DNA of 64,000 nucleotides from Leptolyngbya ohadii IS1. Its GTDB lineage: Bacteria > Cyanobacteriota > Cyanobacteriia > Elainellales > Elainellaceae. Positions 1 to 9,401 of the stretch are shown here, one piece after another (the first letter of the stretch is position 1; every line of letters starts with the position of its first letter). The stretch lies in the NCBI RefSeq assembly GCF_002215035.1, contig NZ_NKFP01000001.1, positions 803,501 through 867,500 on the forward strand, given 5' to 3'. A model generated the notes under the pieces. It saw nothing but the letters and a program-made list of their open reading frames with translations, made no database searches and was not told where the DNA came from. The translations under genes were made by a program, and so were the position numbers.

Positions 1-658
1 TGATGCCGATGACGCTTTGCACAATCGCCATCACAATGACGCCGATCGCTACGATCGTTAGCAGTTGCGTATCGCCCCGAACCAAGACATCATCGGTCAA
101 CACCTGCATCATTAAGGGCGACGCCAAGGCGAGCAGCCCGATCACAACGTTGAGCGCGATTGCCTGCGCTAGAATCCAACGGTATGGTAGAACACGTTGG
201 AAGAAACGCCCCAATCCGGAGAGGCGATCGTCCATCTGCTCCGCAAAGCGGCTTTCATCCGGTACAAGCAGCAGCATGATCCCGTTTTCCCAACCTGCCG
301 CTAATTCTTGACGAGTCAGATAGCGCAGACCGACGCCCGGATCGGCAACAATGTACTTCTTACCGCGCTGACCGTATAGGACAACCCAGTGATAGCCCTT
401 CCAGTGAATCACGGCTGGAAGCGGCACTTCGCCCAGTCGATCGAGCAGTTGGGCATTGGCTTTGACATGGCGAGCGTTAAATCCTAGATTTTCCGCACCT
501 CGGTTGAGTCCGAGCAAGCTAGTTCCTCGTGTGCCTGTGCCGACTGCTTCTCTTGCGTGAGCGATCGAAATGGTGCGTCCATAGTATTTAGCGACGGTGG
601 CAAGGCAGGCTGCTCCGCAATCTTCTTCGCTATGCTGCTGCACGATCGGATATTTCAT
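1..658 (-). CDS. C39-peptidase ABC transporter, 5' part only (partial)
   Basis: Exporter that cleaves double-glycine leaders and secretes the cargo through the inner membrane (known role of the family). Reading back from an ATG at 658, the protein begins MKYPIVQQHSEEDCGAACLA, the catalytic-Cys motif of C39 peptidases. The catalytic His lies in HWKGYHWVVLY and the Asp in VADPG, so the peptidase domain (about residues 1-135) looks active. A transmembrane domain starts near residue 165. The gene runs off the left edge, so the ABC ATPase is not visible. The start is supported by GAGGAA 8 bases upstream. It follows two genes for GG-leader proteins on the same strand, the expected cargo. The open frame has no stop inside the window. 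Confidence 0.9.
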   Translation of the reverse strand, partial: MKYPIVQQHSEEDCGAACLATVAKYYGRTISIAHAREAVGTGTRGTSLLGLNRGAENLGFNARHVKANAQLLDRLGEVPLPAVIHWKGYHWVVLYGQRGKKYIVADPGVGLRYLTRQELAAGWENGIMLLLVPDESRFAEQMDDRLSGLGRFFQRVLPYRWILAQAIALNVVIGLLALASPLMMQVLTDDVLVRGDTQLLTIVAIGVIVMAIVQSVIGI

Positions 659-729
659 TAACTGTTCCTCAGATGAATTCAGGCGATGGAACGAGTTGCC
701 CCATCCCCATGAGCAGTTAGGCGATCGCC

Positions 730-1155
730 CTAAACGGCACTGTAGAAAATTCGGTAGCGCGACCCGCTGCCAGAAACCCGCTTACTGAAGATTTGTCCAC
801 CTGTTGAGTTAGCGGTAAAGCCACCCATGTGGTCATCGCTGTTACCAAAGTTGCCATCGAGATCAAACAGATCGATTCGCAGAGAACTCTTAAAGTTCCT
901 CCAGGTTCGATTCACTGTACGGCTGTTACCTGAGTCCATACTCATAACGCCAGTAGCAGTCGCTCCAGGAGCTTCAATGAAACCACTGTCAGCACTTGTG
1001 ATGTAAGTATCGTCTTTGCCTCCAAAAAAGCCGTCAGCACCTGCTTTGAGACACTGAATGGAGTGAACTGCCAAGGTAAGTCCGCCTTCAACGATCGCGG
1101 CTTGCTCGGATGGAATATCGGTAAATAATGAGTTATCGAGATTAAAATCAGACAT
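730..1155 (-). CDS. Double-glycine-leader exported protein (cargo 1)
   Basis: 141-residue protein with an N-terminal leader ending in SEQAAIVEGG (GG at about residues 24-25), the type cut by C39 peptidases. The remaining ~115 residues form an unusually large core for a GG peptide. The core is Gly/Ser/Asp-rich with alternating hydrophobic residues, an acidic LFDLDGNFGNSDDHMGGF stretch and a final strand SGSGSRYRIFY, which suggests a small beta-sandwich that may bind calcium (inference). It is a paralogue of the next upstream gene (shared leader, QCLKAG/RCLQAG and C-terminal pattern) and lies 71 bases before the C39 transporter. AGGAGAA precedes the ATG. It contains one Cys, close after the leader. 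Biological activity is unknown. Confidence 0.85.
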   Translation of the reverse strand: MSDFNLDNSLFTDIPSEQAAIVEGGLTLAVHSIQCLKAGADGFFGGKDDTYITSADSGFIEAPGATATGVMSMDSGNSRTVNRTWRNFKSSLRIDLFDLDGNFGNSDDHMGGFTANSTGGQIFSKRVSGSGSRYRIFYSAV

Positions 1156-1236
1156 GATTCTTCTCCTAATAATTGGAAAAAACTTGAGAGGGTGCTGCGA
1201 TCAAACCGTGAGGCGATCGCAGCATGATTTGCGCGA

Positions 1237-1644
1237 TTAGAACGGTGCGTTGAACGTCACATCGTAGGTAGAACCGTTGCCAGAAATCCTCCTCGTTTGT
1301 GAGTTTCTGGTGGTGCTGGATACAATGAAGCTCCCTAGAGAGCGGTTGCCATCGCTCGCGTCCCGCAAACGAACACGGACAGAAGAACCTGAACCGCCAG
1401 CTTCAGCGAAATTAGCAACAGAGTTCGTCCGCATGAATTTTGTTCTACCGAAACCACTTCTAACACTATTGAATTCGGCGAACACTTGGTCAGAACCTCC
1501 ACCTGCTTGTAAACAACGAAGCTGTAGAAGTTGAACTCGCAAACCGCCTTCGACGACAGCCGCTTGTTCGGGCGAAACTTCGGTAAACAGTTGGTTGTTG
1601 ATTTCAGACAGAGCAATCGAATTAGATTGATTAGAGCGTGTCAT
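1237..1644 (-). CDS. Double-glycine-leader exported protein (cargo 2)
   Basis: 135-residue paralogue of the neighbouring cargo gene. The leader ends in SPEQAAVVEGG (GG near residue 34) and is longer at its N-terminus (MTRSNQSNSIALSEI). The core has RCLQAGGGSDQVFAEF, a region with LRDASDGNRSLGSF, and a last strand GNGSTYDVTF, the same layout as cargo 1, so the two probably share a fold. AAAGGAAAA precedes the ATG. It is probably the first gene of a cargo-cargo-transporter transcription unit, because a terminator lies between it and the parvulin-like gene upstream. The function of the mature protein is not recognised. Size and composition argue against a classic small bacteriocin. Confidence 0.84.
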   Translation of the reverse strand: MTRSNQSNSIALSEINNQLFTEVSPEQAAVVEGGLRVQLLQLRCLQAGGGSDQVFAEFNSVRSGFGRTKFMRTNSVANFAEAGGSGSSVRVRLRDASDGNRSLGSFIVSSTTRNSQTRRISGNGSTYDVTFNAPF

Positions 1645-2128
1645 AATTTTCCTTTGAATTGAGTGTTGATAGATGATTGACGAACTTTGAGAACGGTTTA
1701 ATTTCTCCTTGCTTGTCTCACCTGAAACTAATTTATTCCATTTGCCTTGCGATCGCAGTCTGAAAAGGTATGAAAAAGTCAGATAGTTCTGAATATGCTG
1801 TGATTAGAGGCGCAAAGCTAGAGTAGATAATGTTCTAGACCTATGAAAGTAAGGAAAAAAGGGACGTCTCTCTCGAAACGCCCCTATTATTTGAAGAATA
1901 TGCTCGGCTACTCGATAAAGACTACATGAAGTCGATAAGCATCATATCCAGGAGATCGAACAGATACACTTAATCCTACAAACTTGGGTTAAGCGACTAG
2001 CACATAAGATAATCGGTTTTTTGAAATCGAAGTAAATACACAAATGCAGTTAGGCTAACCGCGAACCGCTATAAATTCGGGCTTCCGTCTAAATCTTTCC
2101 ACAGTTCTAGAACACCACCCAATGTCGT
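1645..2128. other. Intergenic region upstream of the cargo genes
   Basis: About 480 bases without a credible gene. On the minus strand it holds a terminator (1855-1886) for the parvulin-like gene and then the presumed promoter of the two cargo genes. The 14-base string TGAAAAAGTCAGAT at 1772-1785 recurs upstream of the PPC-protein gene (3928-3941). Confidence 0.5.
1855..1886 (-). terminator. Rho-independent terminator
   Basis: Read on the minus strand, GGGGCGT and ACGTCCC form a seven-pair stem (one G-U) around the loop TTCGAGAGAG, followed directly by six T. It lies about 240 bases after the stop of the parvulin-like gene and separates that gene from the two cargo genes. Confidence 0.75.
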
Positions 2129-2887
2129 TTAGGGAATTGGTTGGCTAACACCCAGCCAAACCTTGTCTCGATCACTAAGCTGCTGAATCTGTGTCTGAAG
2201 CCAAGTCTCAAACTTCTCCTGAAGCAAACGCTGCCGCACTGATTCGTCAAGCTGAGCCGGAACTCGCTTTTCAAGCCGCACAATCATGCACCAGTCACCG
2301 AGTCTAAAGGTTTGAACATGACCAATCGGGCTGGTATAAAGCAGTTGGGCTAATTGCTGGTGCAGTGCGCCCAGTTCAATGGGACCTAACAGTCCACCTG
2401 TTTGCCTTTCGATGCCTTCAGAATATTGCAGCGCCAGTTCTGCAAATGATGCTTCATCCTCAGAGATACGAAAGTAAAGCTCTTGAGCCATATCTTCATC
2501 AGAGGTTCGTAACAGGGAATAAACAACCTGATCGAGATCCTGTTTGCGCTGAAGAAAATAGGAGTTGATTTGATGTGCCCAGGTTTGCTGCTGGAATTTC
2601 TCAATTCGCAGCGATCGCGTTGCAAGCTGTTCAAATTCGGCTGCACTCAAGCCATAGTGCGATCGCCAGTCTTGCTGCTGTGCTTCAGTGGTGAGCGACC
2701 ATCGTTGACAAAGCTGCTGGCAGGCTTGCAGGGTTTCTTCTGAAGTACAGGCAATTGATTGAATTGCACGGTCAAGGATGGTTTGAATCAGGAATTGCGG
2801 CATCATTTGATAGGTTGCCAGCAGCGGCAGCAATTCCTGAGTGGAAACGGTACGTCCTACTTTTTCAAGTAGGTTCAAACGAGTCAT
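2129..2887 (-). CDS. Parvulin/SurA-like peptidylprolyl isomerase
   Basis: 252 residues. The N-terminal ~120 residues are helical and Gln-rich, as in SurA/PrsA chaperone parts. A PpiC/rotamase-like core follows (about 140-230) with FAELALQYSEGIERQTGGLLGPIE, written here as FAELALQYS, then RQTGGLLGPIE, the typical parvulin segment, and a final IVRLEKRVPAQLDE. There is no signal peptide, so it is probably cytoplasmic or co-exported. The start is fixed by AAGGAGG 8 bases upstream. Genes of this type often sit beside C39/HlyD exporters in cyanobacteria, where they are thought to fold or hold the cargo (established context; the role here is inferred). It is followed by a terminator before the cargo genes. 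Confidence 0.8.
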   Translation of the reverse strand: MTRLNLLEKVGRTVSTQELLPLLATYQMMPQFLIQTILDRAIQSIACTSEETLQACQQLCQRWSLTTEAQQQDWRSHYGLSAAEFEQLATRSLRIEKFQQQTWAHQINSYFLQRKQDLDQVVYSLLRTSDEDMAQELYFRISEDEASFAELALQYSEGIERQTGGLLGPIELGALHQQLAQLLYTSPIGHVQTFRLGDWCMIVRLEKRVPAQLDESVRQRLLQEKFETWLQTQIQQLSDRDKVWLGVSQPIP

Positions 2888-3007
2888 AACAAATTCCTCC
2901 TTAAGTTGGATTTAAAGAAGGGAAGAAAGCGGCATTCACCTAACTAAATCTTTGCTAATGCCGCTAACCTTGAGCAGATTGATCGAAATATTGAAAAGGC
3001 GATCGGG

Positions 3008-3766
3008 TTAAACAGCCGAGTGATTAAAATTCACACCAAACCGTGTATTACCGCTGCTTTGGCAAACTTGTAGAATATAGTCACCTGCTCCCTTAAAACC
3101 CGCGATTGTGTCAAGGCTACCGTTGAGCGTGCTTGTCCCTTTAACGACAATCTCATTTTTATCAACAGCTCCATTGCCATTCAGGTCTTGCACCACACGA
3201 ATGTTGACGTCACCCTTCTTGCTGCCCAGTTCCCGAACATCAATATCGAGGCTGGAGCTGCTATCAAGTGTAAAAGCGAAGTTGTCAGCAGTGTCGCTAT
3301 TGTTAACGCGATTGGTCTTTTGCAAATCTTGTGAGATTTGACCGAGTGGAATTTCTGGTGAGGTTAAAGGATTTGCCTCTCCAGTTTTTGCCCGCTCAGC
3401 GAATAGGGTATAAGAAATATCCCTAGTGGCAAAAGATTTTGTTTGGGCAAAATAAACGCCCTGCTTCAAGATCACATTCAGCGATTCAAATGCAGCGTCA
3501 TTCACATCTGACGTGTCATCGGTTGCCCGAATGGTTCCTCTAGCAGCATCACCGTTATCTAGAATGTTATTAGCATTCATATCTTGAAACAGTGAAAGTC
3601 CAAAAGGAGACGTACTGCTACCCCCCGTTGAGATGGCGACGTTTTCAGGCTTGGTTCCGGTTTCAAATCTAAAAGTGTCTATTTTCGTTGTTCCATCTGC
3701 CTTCATGAATGCTTTTTGGGACTTAAATGTGCCCCGTTCCAAAAATCCAAAATTGAAATTTGTCAT
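3008..3766 (-). CDS. PPC-like domain protein with two Ca-binding-like loops
   Basis: Probably a secreted or surface protein of two pre-peptidase C-terminal (PPC)-like beta domains. Each carries the family pattern (DTFRFETG; DNFAFTLD) and a dockerin/EF-hand-like loop: DMNANNILDNGD in the first and DLNGNGAVDKNE in the second. The frame is open to an ATG at 3889, but the extra 41 residues do not fit the domain and no ribosome site precedes that ATG. The Met at 3766 (MTNFNFGFLERG) fits the domain edge and is preferred, though its ribosome site is also weak. There is no signal peptide or GG leader. It lies upstream of the parvulin and export genes on the same strand, so it may be another exported product; this is inference. 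Confidence 0.7.
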   Translation of the reverse strand: MTNFNFGFLERGTFKSQKAFMKADGTTKIDTFRFETGTKPENVAISTGGSSTSPFGLSLFQDMNANNILDNGDAARGTIRATDDTSDVNDAAFESLNVILKQGVYFAQTKSFATRDISYTLFAERAKTGEANPLTSPEIPLGQISQDLQKTNRVNNSDTADNFAFTLDSSSSLDIDVRELGSKKGDVNIRVVQDLNGNGAVDKNEIVVKGTSTLNGSLDTIAGFKGAGDYILQVCQSSGNTRFGVNFNHSAV

Positions 3767-4052
3767 CGGTTTACCCCATTTTGGTATTGTTTTTACACGT
3801 TGCTCGTGAATCTGTCCTGAGTTGGAGAAGCTGTAAATTATTAGCAGGTAAGTTTGCTTTGTCTTCTCAACTGCGGATTCATCGCTCATGAATTCAGAAT
3901 AGAAGCTAACGTTTTGTTTGTCTGTCTGAAAAAGTCAGATCAAAGATCAGAAAAGATGGGATCTAGGGGAGAAATGGGATTAGGCTCATTGGAACAGGTG
4001 TAGACGGTACAGCCTGAAGTTTAACTGCCACAGGTGTTAAATCTAAATTCCG

Positions 4053-4907
4053 TCAAATCGTGGCAGTCGCTTGATCGTCCTTTAGCTCAATCAGGACTCC
4101 ATCTATCCCACTGTCTTCTAAACGGGGTCTTAAAGATAAGTGTCCTGTAAATTGCGATCCATCACGTTTGCGAAATCGAGCTTTACCAGAAAACTCCTGT
4201 TTTGCCTGAAGTTTTGCCTGAACCTGGTGCTGATACTCGGAATCAACACAGTGATGCGAGAGTGCGATCGACTCGCCTCCCCCAAAAGGAGAACCGTTTC
4301 GCAGCGCCTGGTCTAGAAAATCATATCCCAGCATCTCAATGAATTGCTGATTTGCTGCCAGGATTACCCCATCCGTGTCAGTCCGAAAAACGCCTAGAAT
4401 TGAATGATTCCATAGGAACTGAAAAGTCGTTTCCTGTCTCTGCAACTGCTCTTCTAGCTGCTGTCGTTTCTGTATCTCGCGATCGAAACACTCACTCTGC
4501 TCCTGAAGCCGTCGCTGCAATCGCCTTATGGTCAACACATTTTCAACTCGCGCAAATACTTCTTCTTCACTAAAGGGTTTCGTAATATAATCTACGCCTC
4601 CGACTGCAAAGGCTTTGACTTTATCTAAAACTTCATCAAGCGCACTGATGAAAATAACCGGAATATCCTGGGTGTCGATCGCCGCCTTGAGGTGCTGGCA
4701 AACTTCATAGCCGTTCATGTCTGGCATCTTAATATCCAGCAAAATGAGATCGGGTGGGTGTGCCTGTGCAGTTTTCAACGCCATTTGCCCATTGATCACT
4801 CGTCGCACTTCATAGCCCTGATCGATCAGCATGGCAGAAAGCAGACGAATATTATTGGGCGTATCGTCAACCAGCAATATATTGGCTCTGGCATCACCTT
4901 TATTCAT
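4053..4907 (-). CDS. Response regulator with C-terminal PAS domain
   Basis: 284 residues. A receiver domain (about 8-125) has all key residues: acidic pair in LLVDDTPNN, phosphoacceptor Asp in LILLDIKMPDMNG, Ser in FISAL and Lys in YITKPF. A coiled coil follows (130-170, QRRLQEQSE...), then a PAS domain (175-280) with GVFRTDTDGVILAANQQF. The output is therefore a sensory PAS module rather than a DNA-binding or enzyme domain, so it probably acts by protein-protein contact with the kinase. GAGGAG precedes the ATG. It lies 67 bases downstream of the large hybrid kinase on the same strand and is probably co-transcribed. Confidence 0.9.
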   Translation of the reverse strand: MNKGDARANILLVDDTPNNIRLLSAMLIDQGYEVRRVINGQMALKTAQAHPPDLILLDIKMPDMNGYEVCQHLKAAIDTQDIPVIFISALDEVLDKVKAFAVGGVDYITKPFSEEEVFARVENVLTIRRLQRRLQEQSECFDREIQKRQQLEEQLQRQETTFQFLWNHSILGVFRTDTDGVILAANQQFIEMLGYDFLDQALRNGSPFGGGESIALSHHCVDSEYQHQVQAKLQAKQEFSGKARFRKRDGSQFTGHLSLRPRLEDSGIDGVLIELKDDQATATI

Positions 4908-4974
4908 ATTGGACTCCTCAGTATTTCAGTTCAGAAATGCTAAATTCCTTGATTACTTTAATATTCATGCTTAT

Positions 4975-7900
4975 CTATAAATCCACCAGAGGTTTTGCCA
5001 AATTCATAATTTGGTCGCAACGAAAATTGTCCACCAGGCTACGAAGCAAGGCAGCGGTCGATGCCTCTGATGGGGGAAGCTGCTGGACGAGATCCAGAAT
5101 TGCCTGCTCATCCGTACAGAGGGCAGCCCGATAGAGTTGTTCGAGCCAGCTTTGGGGCAGGACGGCGAGTTGGTCTGAGGTCAGTTCTTTTACTGGGGCG
5201 ATCGATCGCGGTAGAGGTGCGGCTTCATAGAGATAGTTCACCCCCAAATGTTGAGCAATTTTTTCAAAAATATTGCTTTCCTGAAAAGGTTTTCGCACCA
5301 GATCGTCGCATCCTGCTGCCAGGATGTTTACCTGCTCTTCCTCGAAGGCGCTGGCGGTGAGGGCGATGATTTTGGTGGGCGGGTGGGAAGGTGGATGAGT
5401 AGACGGGTAGGCAGGTAGATGAGTGGATGAGTGAAGGGTAAAAGGGGTAGAGGTGGTTTGATCGATCTTTTCATCACTGAACTCTCGCACTCCTTCACTT
5501 TCTCTCTGCTCCCCTGCTCTTCTGCTCCTCTGCTCCTCCCCTTGCTCTCCACCCCTCCACTCCCTCTCTAACCTCCGAATCTGCCGTGTCGCCTCATAGC
5601 CATCCACTACAGGCATTCGCATGTCCATCCAAATCAGGTGGGGTTGCCAAGTTTGCCATTGCAGGACAGCTTCTTGTCCATTACTGGCAGTGCAGGTGTC
5701 AAATCCGACGAGGTTCAGCAGGCGCAGCATTAAGTCTCGATTTTCGCGGCGATCGTCCACTACTAAAATTCGATAAGCGGGCTGATTGGAAGCCAGTCCT
5801 ACAACACGACGATCGGAAGAGGAGTCTGCGACTTTGGACGAATCGGCAATTTGAATGGGAATCTCGAACTGAAAGACAGTTCCCTGCCCAACTCGACTGG
5901 AAACTCGAATTTCGCCGCCCATCAACTGCACAAACTGACGGCTAATTGCCAGCCCCAGTCCGGTTCCTTCCCCAGCTTGCAATCCGGCTCCGGTTTGTAT
6001 AAAGGGCTGAAACAGGCGAACTGTATCTTCGGGAGCAATGCCGCAGCCCGTGTCTTCAACCGCAATTTGCAGGCGATCGGCGATCCTTTCCAGTGAAGCT
6101 TTCGGTTCTTCTCCCTGTTTTGTCTTAGTCTGTAAACCTGCCCGTAGGATAACGCTGCCAGCTTGCGTAAATTTAACGGCATTTCCCAGCAGGTTAATTA
6201 ATACCTGACGCAGTTTGCCTTCGTCTGTTTTAATGTATTTTGGGAGATTCTCTGCCAGTTCAAAGTGAAGTGTGAGCTGTTTTGCTTGCGATCGAATCTG
6301 AAACATCTCTTGCAGCGCTTGCAGCAGCCGATAGAGATCAAAGGTTTCGACGCTGAGAATGATTCGCCCTGCTTCAATCTTCGACATCTCTAGCACATCA
6401 TTGATCAGATTCAGCAGATGTTTCCCACTATGATTAATCGTGGACAATGCTTCTTGCTGACCGAGGTTAAGCGTGGCATCGCGTTCCATCAGTTGAGTGA
6501 AGCCGAGAATGGTATTCAGAGGTGTGCGAAGTTCGTGGCTCATGTTTGCCAGAAAAATGCTTTTAGCTCGGTTTGCAGCTTCGGCGGCTTCTTTGGCAAC
6601 CCGCAGCGATCCTTCTGCCTGTTTCCGCTCCAGTTCAGCTCCGGCACGTCCGGCAAAGATTCTCATGATTAGCTCGCGTCCGGCATCATACTGCATAGGT
6701 TGAGTATCCATGACTGCCAAATGTCCCAGAATGCTGCCCGATGAGTGAACCAGGGGAACACCCAGATAGCTTTCTGCGCCGAGTGCCAATAGCTCGCTGG
6801 CATGGGGAAAAGCCGTTTTTAGACCTTCCGGCAGGTAATAGAGTTCGTCGGTCAGAACAGTTCGACAGGGAAAATTTTGCGGGTTGCACTCGAAGTTTTC
6901 CCCCCAGGAGTCCCCCTGCCAGAAAGACAGCGTGCGAAGGGTCAAGGCTGTTTCAGACGTAGATTCAGGAGGCGTTTCAGAGTCCGCTTCATTCTCATTT
7001 ACCACCATCGCAACGATCGCATAGCGCACTTGCAGCACTTCTGCGAGGTAGCGAACACAGGACTGAAAAAATTCGTCGCCTGTTGTGGCAGCCGTGCCTT
7101 CTACGATCAGCCGGAGTGCCTGCTCCCGATGGCGGCGATCGGTGACATCTTCCGAAACTGCCAAAATATGGGAAACGTTACCTTGAGCATCATAGAGCGG
7201 CATCTTCCAGCCCCGTACCAGAAGTCGATCGCGACCATCCTCAATCCAGTGTTCGGGTAACTCCAGCAGTGTCCTGTGCTGGATTGCAGTCAAATCCTCC
7301 TGATGATGATAGTTGGCTTGTGCTTCCGGCAGAAGTTCATAATCGGTGTGACCCATGCCGCGATCGCGTGAAAAACCCAGAATTTTTTCAGAATGATGAT
7401 TAATCAGGACATAGCGAAACTGATTCTGGACATCCTTCGCAAATAACGCCAAAGGAATATTGTTGATGATGCTATCAAGAAATTGCTGAGATTGCCGCAG
7501 TTCTTCTTCAAGCCGCTTTCGCTCAGTAATCCTCACGCCAATTCCTAGAACGCTGTAGGTCTTGCTTCCCGGCAAGCGCAACGGTCGCTTTTGCCATTGC
7601 AGCCATTCATCGCCATCATCAAGCGTAATTTTTTCCTCTGGGACAAAGATTTCTTCTCCCGTTCTAATCACATGGCGATTTTCGATTGAGAACTGTTCAA
7701 CGGCTGCTTGATCAGGATGGAAGTCGCGATCGTATCTGCCCACCAGTTCATCCACCGTCATGTTGTAAAACTGCGCTGCCGCTTTATTCGCCAATAGATA
7801 TTGACCATCCCAATCCTTCACAAAAATCATGTTGGGGTCCGTGTCCAGCACGGTGCGCAGCAATTCCTGCTGTTGCCTCAGCGTTTCCTCGGCGCGTTTG

Positions 7901-9138
7901 CGATCGCCAATTTCAACCTGAAGCTGATTGTTAAGCTGTTTCAGCGCCAGGGTGCGTTCTTCGACTTTGGTTTCCAGATTAGAATATAGGGTTCGCAGTT
8001 GCTCAAGCATCTGGTTAAATACCCGTCCCAGCATCCCAATCTCGTTGTCTGAGGACACGGGAGCGGTCGAGGAGAGATCGCCTGCTGCCACCTGAGTTGC
8101 GGTCTGGGTTATTGCCAGAATCGGTCGTGCAATGCGCTTTGTGCCAGCGTAAACGCCGATCGCTAGCAGTCCCGCTAAGCTCAGTCCAGTCACAAAGATG
8201 GTTTGGGCAAGCTGCCGCGCTGGGGTGAAGGCTTCCTCTGTCGTGATCTCTGCCAGCAGTACCAGATCATGCTTTTTCAGCCAGCGATAAACCCCAATTA
8301 CCTCAACGCCCTCGTAATTGAGATACACTCCAGCCCCGCTTTGCCCGCGTGCCGCCCGTTCGATGCCTTCGCTGTAAACGTTTTTCTGAGACCCACTTCG
8401 CAGCGAATCGCGTTCTCCTGACGAAGGTTCCGACACAAAAACAGTGTAGCGTTCAAAGTAGCCGCCCTGGTTCGGCAGTGTATTTCCGACTAAGTACGTT
8501 TCTCCCGTTCTTCCCATCCCGGTTTGCTTGCGGACAATGTCATCAATGCGGCTCAGTTCCAGGTGAATCGCGAGCGTTCCGATCGGTTGATTCTGCTGAT
8601 TCTTCACATAAGTCGCAAAGGTCATGCGAGGCTTACCCGTGATCGATGACGGATAGAAATTTGGTGAGAAATTCGACTGCTGATTTTGCGGCAGATAGCT
8701 GTATTGAACCAGCGATTCATAGGTGTTTTCGGCGGCTTTATTGGTAGACAGCACGACTTTGCCGCCGCTGGTGAGTACCAGGATTTCCTCCAGACTGCTG
8801 TGGTTTGTAGCGATCGCCCTCAACGACTCAGAGAGGTGCTGATGAATTTGGCGTTTTTGCTCGTCGGGCGTTTTTGGATCAAACAGCAGAGGCAAGCCTT
8901 CCTGCACTTCCGGCGTTTGGATCAGCGTCACAATTTCTTCGCGCTGGTCTTCGACCCAACGGTTTAATTCATCTTCTTTCAGAGTTGCTGTTATACTCAG
9001 CCGTTCAAACACCGATTGCTTTAAGGCTTCCCGCGCCTGTAAAAAGGCAACAAAACAAATTGTCCCAACGCTGACAAACGACAGGAGCAGGAAATATCCG
9101 ATCAGTTGGACAATCAGGCTTCGCTTCCAGTGATACAT
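4975..9138 (-). CDS. Membrane hybrid histidine kinase (dCache-HAMP-PAS-PAS-GAF-HisKA-HATPase-REC)
   Basis: 1387-residue sensor kinase. A transmembrane helix (about 8-30) and a second one near 315-335 flank a periplasmic Cache sensor, so it probably senses an extracellular ligand. Then come HAMP, two PAS domains, GAF (about 690-835), HisKA with [14 protein letters not shown], and HATPase with [10 protein letters not shown] and GTGLGLAIS. The receiver has [10 protein letters not shown] and [16 protein letters not shown]. Between that part and its [10 protein letters not shown] strand lies a ~60-residue low-complexity insert (bases 5375-5560, Glu/Arg-rich then Pro/Ser/Thr/His-rich). The C-terminal tail ends [13 protein letters not shown], as in related cyanobacterial kinases. 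AGGAA precedes the ATG. Its probable partner is the REC-PAS protein downstream. Confidence 0.92.
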   Translation of the reverse strand: MYHWKRSLIVQLIGYFLLLSFVSVGTICFVAFLQAREALKQSVFERLSITATLKEDELNRWVEDQREEIVTLIQTPEVQEGLPLLFDPKTPDEQKRQIHQHLSESLRAIATNHSSLEEILVLTSGGKVVLSTNKAAENTYESLVQYSYLPQNQQSNFSPNFYPSSITGKPRMTFATYVKNQQNQPIGTLAIHLELSRIDDIVRKQTGMGRTGETYLVGNTLPNQGGYFERYTVFVSEPSSGERDSLRSGSQKNVYSEGIERAARGQSGAGVYLNYEGVEVIGVYRWLKKHDLVLLAEITTEEAFTPARQLAQTIFVTGLSLAGLLAIGVYAGTKRIARPILAITQTATQVAAGDLSSTAPVSSDNEIGMLGRVFNQMLEQLRTLYSNLETKVEERTLALKQLNNQLQVEIGDRKRAEETLRQQQELLRTVLDTDPNMIFVKDWDGQYLLANKAAAQFYNMTVDELVGRYDRDFHPDQAAVEQFSIENRHVIRTGEEIFVPEEKITLDDGDEWLQWQKRPLRLPGSKTYSVLGIGVRITERKRLEEELRQSQQFLDSIINNIPLALFAKDVQNQFRYVLINHHSEKILGFSRDRGMGHTDYELLPEAQANYHHQEDLTAIQHRTLLELPEHWIEDGRDRLLVRGWKMPLYDAQGNVSHILAVSEDVTDRRHREQALRLIVEGTAATTGDEFFQSCVRYLAEVLQVRYAIVAMVVNENEADSETPPESTSETALTLRTLSFWQGDSWGENFECNPQNFPCRTVLTDELYYLPEGLKTAFPHASELLALGAESYLGVPLVHSSGSILGHLAVMDTQPMQYDAGRELIMRIFAGRAGAELERKQAEGSLRVAKEAAEAANRAKSIFLANMSHELRTPLNTILGFTQLMERDATLNLGQQEALSTINHSGKHLLNLINDVLEMSKIEAGRIILSVETFDLYRLLQALQEMFQIRSQAKQLTLHFELAENLPKYIKTDEGKLRQVLINLLGNAVKFTQAGSVILRAGLQTKTKQGEEPKASLERIADRLQIAVEDTGCGIAPEDTVRLFQPFIQTGAGLQAGEGTGLGLAISRQFVQLMGGEIRVSSRVGQGTVFQFEIPIQIADSSKVADSSSDRRVVGLASNQPAYRILVVDDRRENRDLMLRLLNLVGFDTCTASNGQEAVLQWQTWQPHLIWMDMRMPVVDGYEATRQIRRLEREWRGGEQGEEQRSRRAGEQRESEGVREFSDEKIDQTTSTPFTLHSSTHLPAYPSTHPPSHPPTKIIALTASAFEEEQVNILAAGCDDLVRKPFQESNIFEKIAQHLGVNYLYEAAPLPRSIAPVKELTSDQLAVLPQSWLEQLYRAALCTDEQAILDLVQQLPPSEASTAALLRSLVDNFRCDQIMNLAKPLVDL

Positions 9139-9401
9139 GGCTGTTCCTGAGTGTTTTGCTGGCGTTGGAAGCTGCTTGAGCAGTTGGTAACTTGAACCGC
9201 TTCCCTCGCCCCTAGTTCAGGGTGAACCCGAACTGTTGTAAATCTTCTCTTTGTAAAAGTCTTCTTTTTGTAATGGTCAATTCTGAGCTTATCAAAATCC
9301 CCCACGAATAAGGGATCTAGGGGGCAATGCAGAACCTTTGTTACTCATCAAACCTCCTCTTTGTGTATCCGTTAATTCCTTCAGTTTAGTTTCCCATTCT
9401 G

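Noticed and set aside
9297-9324. ATCCCCCA...AGGGATCTAGGGGGC as a terminator
   Set aside because: There is no T run after it and no gene ends here. It looks more like a fragment of the interspersed C-rich repeat.
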